55,640 nucleotides of DNA from NCBI RefSeq assembly GCF_001549985.1, contig NZ_LROZ01000023.1, positions 1-55,640 of the forward strand. Reading direction: 5' to 3'. Position numbers and translations under genes: made by a program. This document shows, piece after piece, positions 34,308 to 44,800 of this stretch. The stretch comes from Myroides odoratus. GTDB lineage: Bacteria > Bacteroidota > Bacteroidia > Flavobacteriales > Flavobacteriaceae. Each line of letters begins with the position of its first letter. Positions within the stretch are counted from its first letter, which is position 1. A model generated the notes under the pieces. It was not told where the DNA came from. It searched no databases and was given only the letters and a program-made list of their open reading frames with translations.

Positions 34308-35780
34308 TTAGGGTTTTGCTTGATTTTTATCTTTCACTCGAATCTGTGGGTTAATCATCGCACCACAGGAAATTCCCGTAACTCTAAGGGTAGCTTGTTG
34401 TGATTTTGTTCCATCTCGTGCTTCCACTACATAGTGTACCTCAGCTACATCCCCAGGCTCAAAATACGCATGATCTAAGGTCAAAGTTACCTCTTCTCTA
34501 CTCGATGAATAACGCCATTCTCCAACATTCGACTGCGTATAGGAGCTCCCCACTTCATTTCCATTGCTGTTAATAAATTGAAACGAACTTGCGTTCACCG
34601 AAAAATCAAGATCATCAAACAGTGGAATTGTTATTTCAGCTCCTCTACTTCCTCCCGTATCACTGACACACATATCTGCTTCTACATCTTCTAGAATCAA
34701 TGCATTAGGAATGGAGACTTTAACATTTCGGATAATGGTTTTCTGTTGTGTAAAATTACCCGTTGATGCCGTAAAACCTACTTTTACTCGCTCTGGAATC
34801 GGCGCTCTAAAATCGTAGAGATTGTTCATCTTATCAAAGGTCTTAAACGACGTTTCATATCTAAAATTGTCAATAAGAGTGATTTCATTGCTTCCTTCTT
34901 TAGCCTTTACGGTCACGTATAGGGCTTCTCCATCGCTAGCAGGTTCTAATTCTACAATTATTTTTTGGAAGTTTGGATTGGCTTGTGACCCTCCATTTCC
35001 TACATCAAAATTAGCACCATCTGTATTACGGTCAAAGATATACTCACCTGTACGGTAGTCTAAACTCGCCATGGATAATTCCCCTGCATTCACTGAAAAT
35101 CCTCCGAAATACTTGGTGTACAATACTGGGTTTCCGTTGTATCCTGCTGCTGTATAATAGGTAGCATGTCCTCCTCTTAGGGTAATATGATTGCCTTGAT
35201 ATCGACCGAAATCATTCTGATAATACCCTGCAGCTTGGAATCGAGCAGGTGAAATTCCCTCACGTCTATGTTCATTGGTTTCAAAAAACTTTTTAAATCC
35301 CCCACCTATATCAAAGCCCACGGCGAGATAAGCACCTTTTAAACTTGGTTTTCTTCCAATAATACCATTGGCTTCATTGTAGGCATATCCCAAGGCTTCA
35401 AAGCCATATCCTAAATCTAGTCTTTCATTCGCATCATAGAGAAACAGCGCCATTCCTTCTCCTTTTCCATAGGCTGATTGAATAGTTGCCATGGCATATT
35501 CAAACTCTATGGTTACACCTTCTCTCAGGTCAATTTCCAAATTATCAATGGCAAAAGCACTGTGGGCTACCCTCTTATTGGTTAGCACTAGTCCTTCTGA
35601 GGTATAACGCTCATAACCCGAAGGTGAATTCCCTCCTGTATCCGATTGTTCCACAATACCAGGAGGTGGCGTTCCATTTCCTTCGGTTAACGGTAAATTA
35701 TAGGATCCACTTCTCGTATTCTGTGCTTGTAGCGTAAGTAAACTAAAGCAAGCAAGCACGGCATAATAAAACTTTTTCAT
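34308..35780 (-). CDS. Secreted lectin-like (concanavalin-fold) protein
   Basis: 490 residues. The signal peptide MKKFYYAVLACFSLLTLQAQ is followed by a ~330-residue domain that looks like an L-type lectin/concanavalin fold: GVTIEFEYAMATIQSAYGKG, EGMALFLYDAN, GYGFEALGYAYN, LKGAYLAVGFDIGG and QKIIVELEPASDG, ending in IIRNVKVSIPNA. A second ~100-residue beta domain follows (DGTKSQQATLRVTGISCG). No type IX sorting domain is seen at the end (DKNQAKP). It lies 53 bp downstream of the giant surface protein on the same strand with only a weak 7-bp hairpin (35800-35819) between, so co-expression is likely. It may bind glycans or the giant protein; that is inference. Confidence 0.65.
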   Translation of the reverse strand: MKKFYYAVLACFSLLTLQAQNTRSGSYNLPLTEGNGTPPPGIVEQSDTGGNSPSGYERYTSEGLVLTNKRVAHSAFAIDNLEIDLREGVTIEFEYAMATIQSAYGKGEGMALFLYDANERLDLGYGFEALGYAYNEANGIIGRKPSLKGAYLAVGFDIGGGFKKFFETNEHRREGISPARFQAAGYYQNDFGRYQGNHITLRGGHATYYTAAGYNGNPVLYTKYFGGFSVNAGELSMASLDYRTGEYIFDRNTDGANFDVGNGGSQANPNFQKIIVELEPASDGEALYVTVKAKEGSNEITLIDNFRYETSFKTFDKMNNLYDFRAPIPERVKVGFTASTGNFTQQKTIIRNVKVSIPNALILEDVEADMCVSDTGGSRGAEITIPLFDDLDFSVNASSFQFINSNGNEVGSSYTQSNVGEWRYSSSREEVTLTLDHAYFEPGDVAEVHYVVEARDGTKSQQATLRVTGISCGAMINPQIRVKDKNQAKP

Positions 35781-35799
35781 TTTTTGCTTATTGTGCTTC

Positions 35800-35819
35800 C
35801 AGTAGGATTACCCCTACTG
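35800..35819 (-). promoter_or_regulatory. Weak hairpin between giant gene and lectin-like gene
   Basis: CAGTAGG/CCTACTG with a 6-base loop and no T tract. It is more likely a mRNA processing or stabilising element than a terminator. Confidence 0.3.
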
Positions 35820-35833
35820 AAAGCCATGAATAC

Positions 35834-38800
35834 TTATTTTACTTCTAAGACGATATTAAAGAAGGTTCTTCCTGTTGGTTGCGCACCACTTCTCATTCTA
35901 TAGGTCATTACCCCTTCATTACTCATTTGTACATCATAAAAGACATTGGTATCATAATACGTCACGTGATAGTTCAATTCATTTCGCCCCGCAACAGGTA
36001 AAGAAGGATAGGATCCTGCTCCTGAATTCGATACCATCGGACTTGAAAATTGGTCTCTATACTCATCATATACTTTTAGTGTTCCAGAACCACCAGAGAC
36101 AATTTCTACATACATCGCAGGTAGGTAAAAGAATTTAGGCATTCCTCCATTGTCATTTCCACCTGATTGTGCTTCTTCAAAAGAAGCTCCTCCATTTCCA
36201 TCGGCAGTTAAAACATAACCCGAACGCGCATTTCCAGAAGCGATTTTTTCCTCTTCAATTCCTTTATCTTTCACCACACTACTGTGTACAGCATCTACGC
36301 GTAATTCATTGTATCCCACAGCATCAGATGCTATTTTTTCATTGGTAATGGCATTGTTTTTAATCACTGACCCATATACAGACTCACTATCTAACTGATT
36401 GAATCCTACAGCGTTATTATCGATTTTATCTCTTGTAACTGCTTGATTTCGAATCACACTTCCATACACAGAACTACTCTGTAATTGGTTGTATCCCACC
36501 GCATCATTTTCAATATGTCTGGTATCAATGGAACGATCCTTAATATCCAATCGAACATCGCGTAGTACTGCATTGGATCCATTGGTCACTTTCACAGGTC
36601 CGTCCCCATACAATTCGCCTGATCCCGTATTACCCGAAGCGGCTTTAAATTCTGCTCCTCCTGATCCATCTGCGGTTAACACATAACCTGAACGCGCATT
36701 TCCTGAGCTGATTTTCTCTTCTTCCACACCTTGATCTTTCAAAATAGAACCATATACCGCGCTTCCTTTTAATTCATTATATCCAACTGAATTACTAGCT
36801 ATTTTCTCATTTGTTACGGCATCATCTGCTAGTTCTGCTGTTCCTACCGCTTTGGAGTCAATTTTAGCACTAGTTACAGCGCGATCTGCTAATTCAGCCG
36901 TATCCACTGCTTTTATCGCAATCTTAGCATTGGTAATGGCTTCATTTTTAATCTCTGCCGTTCCTACTGCATTATCTGCGATGTGTTTGGTTTTGATGGC
37001 TCCCCCTTTAAGATCTAATTTCACATCTTTCAAGACCGCTTGGTTTCCATTGTCAATGTCAAAGACGTCACTTTCTTTACTTGTTAAATTACCTTTAGTA
37101 AGTGTAGCTCCCGTAGGGGCTTTAAACGCTACACTTCCATTAGATTCTACAGTTAATACATGTCCTTGCGTTGCGTTTTCTGCGTTCATTTTAGCCACCG
37201 TCACGGATTTACCCGCTAAAGCACGCGTACTCACAGCTCCGTTTGCAAAGTGTTGTTCTTCTATATTTTGAATATAGATGTGATTTTTTCGAATGGCAGA
37301 GTTGACAATTTTACCATCGGTAATGGTATTGTTGGCAATTTTCTCCCCCGTTACCGCACCAGTATCTAATTCAGCTGTTCCTACAGCTTTAGCTGCAATT
37401 GTTCTGGCATTTACAGCGCCATCCGCAATTTTAGCATTGTCAATTCCCTTGTTCGCTACACTAATCGTCACATCTTGTAGCGCTGCTTTCACACCTCCGT
37501 CAATGGTGATACCTGCTCCCTCTTGTATGGTTTTTCCAGCTCCAGACATAGCTTCAGTAATACTCGTAAATTCAGCTGCTCCTTGTCCATCTGCGGTTAA
37601 AACTAATCCTTTACTAAGCCCTGAAGTTCCTATTTTATCCTGGGTTACTTCTTTGGTACCGATGTGTTTATTGCGTACTCCTCCTTGGGCAATTTTAATA
37701 TCCAAAGCTTGTAAAGCTGCTTTGTTATTCGCTGTTACTTGTAATGATTCATCAGAGGTTACTGCTTTTCCTTGCGTTGTAGCTAAGTCACTCAGCGTTT
37801 TAAAGGTTGTATTTCCGCTTCCATCTGCTGCTAATACGGCACCATTCGCTGCGTTTGCTGTACCTACTTTGGAGCTGATTTTTTCATTGTTTACCGCGAG
37901 GTTATCAATGTGTTTGTTTTTTACTCCTGCAGTAGCAATAGCAATTGTCGTTTCACTTAATAATGCTTTGTTATTCGCTGTTACTTGAATGGAGGTATCA
38001 GAACGCAAATCTGCTCCATTACCTTCAAAAGCATTTTCATTTAAAACTTCATAGGCCACGCTTCCATTGCCTTGAGCTGTTAAAACACTGTGCGCCACTG
38101 CATTTCCAGAAGACATTTTACCAACTGTAACTGCAGCATCCGCTAATTTTATTGTTTCAATTCCACCATCTTTAATATCGATCGTGGTCTCCGCAAGTAC
38201 AGCATTTTTACCTGTTGTTCCTTCTGTAAATGCTAAGGCAGTTCCTAAATTCAAATCTACTCCACCTGCCTGTACTGCATTTTTCAACACATAGTCAAAA
38301 CCACCCTGTCCATCTGTAACCAATAGATGATCTATTGGTACATTCGTTACACCGTCTTTAGAACTCAGTTTATTTTTTGCAATGCTATTCTCTGCAATGC
38401 TGAGTTTTACATCTTTCAACAAGGTATTCACTCCATTGCCATTAGTCATTTGGATGATATCATCTGTGGTTAAATTACCAGCAGTATCAGTCACAATATC
38501 ACCTAATTCTCCCCAAACAACCTCGTTATTATCTCCACTAATCAACACGCTTTTTGCTGTTACACCTTGTGAAGATAGTTTTGTTGCTGTAATCGTTTTT
38601 TCTGCTACTTGAGCATTCGTTACCGCTTGATCTGCTAACTGTGTTGTTCCAATTCCCTTAGTCTTAATACTTAAGTTTACATCTTGCAACACTTTATCCA
38701 CACCATTTTCAGAAGCGATGATGATACCATCGGTAGTAATATCTCCTTTGTTGGTAATGCGATCTGCTGTCAGTGGCAAATAGCTCACGGATGTTCCGTT

Positions 38801-41800
38801 TGCACCAACTGTAGCTACAGCACCTTCTTGAGCACCACCTCCATCTAGTTTTGTTGCTTTGATAGAGTGATTATTTACACTTAATTGAACATCTTCTAGA
38901 ACTTTGCCAACTCCATTATCAGAAGCCGCAATAATTCCATCGGTGGTAATATTTCCTTTTTCCGTTAATATCGCTGTGGATAAGGGTTGATAGCTCACAT
39001 TTCCTGCTTCATTGGCCAAAGCCACGCGATTTGCTTCCCCAGTACCTGCAGTTAATTTCACTGCCTGGATGGTTTGATTAGCAATATGTCCATTTTTAAT
39101 CGTTTCCGTAGCGATATGAGTTCCTTTTACTCCCCCTTCATTAATTTTCAGCTTCACCTGTGTGGTGTTTCCTCCAAACAATACATTTTCTCCTTCTTCT
39201 ACGACAAGAGAAGAATCACTAACTAAATCCCCTTGCATCGCTGGGGCAACAACAGTATTTGCTGCAGTAAATTGCACATTTCCGGAACCATCTGCCGCTA
39301 AGATTGTTCCTCTTGCTGCCTCTTGGGACGTAATTTTATCCGTTGTTACGGCAAGGTTTTTCAGGTGTTTCGTTTCAATTCCACCTGTTTTTACTTGTAA
39401 ACCTACTTTTTCCAATAAAGCACTGGAAGCCTCGCCATCACCCGTAATTTCCAAGGAAGTATCTACCGTTAAAGGTTGTCCTGTTACTGCTACCGTCATG
39501 GGTTGATACGCCACAGAACCATCCGCTTGTACAATAGCCACATAGCTTGCTTTATCTACTCCTGCCCATAATTTATCAGCTGTAATGGCCTTTGGTGCTA
39601 CTTTGCTATTGGTTACTCCTCCTTCTTTCAGACTGATCGTCATTGCTGTCAAAGCAGCTTTTGTTCCTCCTTCAATTTCAATCGATTGGTCTGAGGTTAC
39701 ATCTTTTCCTTGAGCCGCAACTACATTAAATAGTTCTTGTTTAACAGCTACATTAGCGAACAGTTCGGTTATATTTTCAATCACCGTTCCTGGAATATCA
39801 ATAATTGCCAGTGGTTCGGTTTGGGACTGATCATAAAAAGCATAAGCTCCACTTCCTTGATCTACAATGGTCAAGGTATTGGCATCGAAGGAAACCCCTG
39901 CACCAACAATGGTTCCATTTGCGTCAATATCTGCTTCGCTATAGTATACAAAAGTTCCGTTATCCTGTACATCTAGTACTGTTATTTTTTCATTCTCTTG
40001 TACAATTTCCTTGATAATCGGATCAGATTTATCCACCCATTGGGCTTTTCCTGTGGCATTGGTAATCAGCACTTGTTTGGCACTACCTCCTTTTATTTTT
40101 GCAGGTGTTACCGCCTCGTTTGCAATACTCAACGTCATGTCTTTGAAAACTGCATCCGCTACTGTCGCTTGCCCATTCACTAAGATTCCATCTCCAGATA
40201 AAGGCGCTTTTTCTATATCGAGGTTTTCTAACTGTTCAATTTTTTGGGTTAAACTAATAATAGCCTCCTCCACATTGTTATAGGAGATTGAATTATCTTC
40301 AAAGACAATCGATTTAGCTCGGGTATCAATCGTTGCTAAAAGAGTTTGTCCTGTTCGATCTGCTTTATCTCTAAATTCATACACAAAAGGTTGAGGTTGT
40401 CTAATGGAAAGGGTATTCGCATCAAAGTCCACTCCTCTTGCATTGGGTTTGATATTCCCTTCGCTATCTACCTGTTCTTCATTATAATAGGTTAATGTTC
40501 CGTCTTCATTGTCTACCAAACGTGTAATTGATTCATTGGATTCCACGATAATTTTAATCAATTCATCGCTTGTACCTATCCATTTTACTACCCCCTGATT
40601 ATCGGTTGCTAAGATTTTATTGTTCCCCTCTGGAGCAATTTTAGCCGTTGTCACTGCTTTATTTCTCAATTTTAAGGTAGAAACAGCCTCATCAGCTAAT
40701 TTTGTTTCTGTGATTCCAAAATTAGTTACATCTAACGTTACATCTTGTAGAGCAGCATGCTCCCCTCCTGTAACCGTAATAGAAGGTCCACCTGTAATTT
40801 GTTTTCCTCCATCTCCTAAAACATCCCCCAAGGTTTTAAACGCAGCTCCTCCTTGACTATTAGAAGTTAGTACTAAACCTTCTCCTACATCTAAAGAGCC
40901 TATTTTATCAGCCGTAACAGATTGATCCTTGAGGTGTTTAGTTTTGATTCCGCTTTCCGCCACATCTAAACTCACCTCTTGTAACACTGCTTTATTCGCT
41001 GTAATTGTTAAGGTTTGGTCTGCGGATCTCATCACTTTTCCTTGTTCAATAGCAATATCTTCTAGCGTTTTGAAGCTTGCATTTCCTGATCCATCCGCGG
41101 CTAAAACAGTTCCATCAGCTGCTGATTCTGTATTGATTTTGTTCGCCGTTATGGTTTTCTCTTTCAGGTGTTTATTTTCAACCCCCTGGCTTGCAATTCC
41201 TATGGTCGTTTCATGTAAAACAGCACTGTTATTTTCGGGAATTTCAAGAGAGCCATCTGATTTCAAATCCGCTTCAGAACCTATAAATGCATTGGGATTA
41301 ATTTTTTTATACGATACATTTCCTTGGCCATCTGCTATTAATACGGCATGCTCTTCCTCTCCTATTGAGGATATTTTTGCAGCTGTAACAGCTCCATCTG
41401 CTAATTTATCAGTTGTAATCCCACCTTCTTTAACCCCTATTTTCGTATCGGCCAATACAGCTGAAACGCCATTGCCTTCAACAAATTCTAAGGCATTATC
41501 CAAAGTTAAATCTTCTCCTGCTTGTACAATCGTTTCTCTATCTACATAAGTGAATCCACCTGTTTCATTAGTTACCATGACCATACCAGGTTGTGAGCCA
41601 GCATTACTCAACTTGCCGATTTGAATGGTTTGATCTTTAATTTGAGTATTGGTAATACTATTCGCCTTAATCCCTAATCCAACATCGTTAAACAAAGCAT
41701 TTACACCATCTCCCGTTGTAATTTCTATGATGTTATCTGTAGTTAAATTACCCGCTGCATCTGTAACAATATCATCTAGCTCTCCCCATTTCACTACACC

Positions 41801-44800
41801 TAATTCGTCAATTACCATGACGCGTTTGGGTGGTTCATTTCCTGCGGAAATTTTATCTACCGTAATAGTTGTAGGTGCTATTTGGGCATTGGTAATCGTT
41901 TCATCTGCAATTTGAGTTGCAGTTATCGATTGATTGGCAATGCTTAACGTAGCCTCTTTCAATAAGGTATTCTCTTGTTGAGTCAATCCATCAACGGTGA
42001 TGATTCCATCTGTTTTTAAAGCGGCTTTATCAGTAATATTTTCGCCTTTTAATTCTTGATAGGTTACTGTACCATCAGCATTTACAGTAGCTACTGCTCC
42101 CTCTGCTGCACCTGTACCATCTAATTTAACAACCTTAATCGACTTGTCCTTTACACTTAATACAACATCTCCTAAAACTTTTCCATTTCCGTCATTTACT
42201 GCTAATACTTCATCAGTTGTAATATTGCCTTTCTCCGTAATTGACGCTGCCTTAATTGGCAAATAGCTCACTGTACCATCAGAATTCACCGTTGCTACGG
42301 TTCCCACTTGTTCTCCAGTAGCATTCAATTTCGCTGCTTGAATGGTTTGCGTTGCGATATTTTCATTGGTAATTGTTCTATTTCCAATGTGATCGCCTTT
42401 TACCCCTCCTTTATTGATGGCTATCGTAACTTTTTTCGTTGAGTCACCAAATAAGACATTCTCACCTCCGCCTATTATATTGATTACACCTGCTTCACCT
42501 GCTAAATCTCCTTGCATAGCGGGTCTTACTGCTTCATCTGCTGGTTGAAAATGTGCTTTTCCTAAACCATCAGCGGTGAGTAAGGTCCCTTTTAATGCAG
42601 TTTGAGAATTGATTTTTGCTGGAGTTACCGCACGATCTGCCAAGTGATTGGTTTTTACTCCTTCTTCCTTAATATTGATTGCTACTCCATGTAATACCGC
42701 TTTTTCTCCTCCAACAATGGATAGAGAAGCATCTGTGCTTTGCATCTGTGCTCCCTTATTAGCCACCGTAGTATAAATGGAATTTTGAACGTGTGTATCG
42801 TTTAAAATTTCTTCGATATTGTTAATGACACTTGCCGTAACATTAATGGTGTTAATTGGTATTGTATCACTGGATTGATCAAAAAACTGAAATACACCAG
42901 ATCCATTTCCTTGTGTATCCAGCACTTCTTCAATACGCAACGTATTCGCATTGAATGTAACCGCATGTTCTGGATGAACTAACACTCCCTCTTTATCAAA
43001 ACAAGCTTCATTATAGTAAGTGAAGGTACCATCCTGATTATCTTCTACATAAGTAATGGCCTGATTTCCTTTCAAAATCTCTTTAATTACAGCGTCTGTA
43101 GCGTCCATCCATTGCACTTCTCCACCATCATTAGTCACCAACAGTTGTCCTTTTTTTACTCCTGGCGCTATTTTTTCAGGCGTCACCGCTTGAGGAGCCA
43201 AAGTCATTGTCGTTACTCCCTCTGGTGCAATATCAAGCTTCATTGCTTTTAATACCGCCTTATCCCCATCCGTAATTGCGATCGATTGATTGGGTGACGT
43301 AACGTGTTTTCCTTGTGCGGCTACGGTTTCAAAAATCTCTTCGCGTACCTCTTCTTTGTTCAAAATCTCCGTAATATTCTCAATTACAGTTCCCAAGATA
43401 TCAATTTCTGCTAATGCTATTCCTGTTCTGGTATTTCCATCGCGGAATACGTATTTTCCTAAACCATTATCTTCGATTGTCAATGTATTGGCATCAAATG
43501 AGACACCTGGTCCCGTAATTTGTCCGTCTTTATCTACATTTTCTTCGTTGTAATAAACAAAAGTTCCCTTGTCTTGATCTACTTCTAAAAGGGTGATTTT
43601 TTCGTTATACGCTACAATATCTTTGATTACTTCATCTGATGCAGCGACCCATTCAACCTGTCCATTTTTAGTAACTAAAATATACTTATCTCCACCTGGT
43701 GCTATCTTACCTGGCGTAATTCCCTGAGGCGCAACTGATATTTTCGTTTCATGCAATACCGACATCTCTCCGCCTTCCACTAGAATAGAAGCATCTTCAT
43801 TCTTCAATTCTTTTCCCTTTGTTGCAATTTGTTGGTAGATTTCTTCCACCACCGTATCATGGCTCAAAATGGCTGTGATATTTTCAATTACAGTTCCTAC
43901 AATATCAATTTCTGCTAAAGGTGTACCTGTTTGGGTCTTTTTATCTCTAAAAATGTACTTTCCATTTCCATCATCTGTAATCGTCAACGTATTGGCATCA
44001 AAATGCACACCAGCACCAATTAAATTTCCTGTCGCATCAAAATCACTTTCATTGTAATAGACAAACGTTCCATCATTGGCAGTAGCATCCAAAATTGTAA
44101 TGGTTTCGTTTTGTGTGACCACTTCCTTCATGATGTCATCTGTCACAGGAACCCATTGTACTTCTCCATTTTTAGTTACCAATAGATGCTTATTTGCACC
44201 TGGCGCAATTTTATCCGTTGTTACTGCTTGATTATTTATTTTGGAGGTTGTAACCGCATTGGCTGCTAATTTTCTTTCGACAATTGCCCCATCTGCAATG
44301 GTCAAAATCATTTCTTTTAATACTGATTCCGCCAAGCTTGTTTCTCCATTTATTAAAATTCCTTCTCCATTTAATGTAGCGGGTCTGTTTTGAGCAACTT
44401 CAATCTTGTTTATGATATTCTCAATCACGTTTTGGAGGTTATCTCCTTCGATAACTGTACTACTGTTATCAAAATAAATAGCATTAGCACGCGTACTGAT
44501 GGTCATCAAAGGATGTGCCAGGGAAGTCATCCCATCGTAGAAGTCATAAATACCACGTTGGTCATTTCCTTCTCTTTCTTTAATTCGCAAGGTATTGGCA
44601 TCAAATACAATTCCTCTATTGCGAATGGGTGCTCCTGTTTGACTGTCAATAGCATTTTCGTTATAATACGTAAATGTACCATTGTGGTTGTCTTCTAAAA
44701 TCGTTACGCGTTCATTTGTACGTACCGCTTCTTGAATGACTTCATCCGTCACCGCTACCCATTTTACTTCTCCTGCAGCATCTGTAACTAATAGTTGTTT

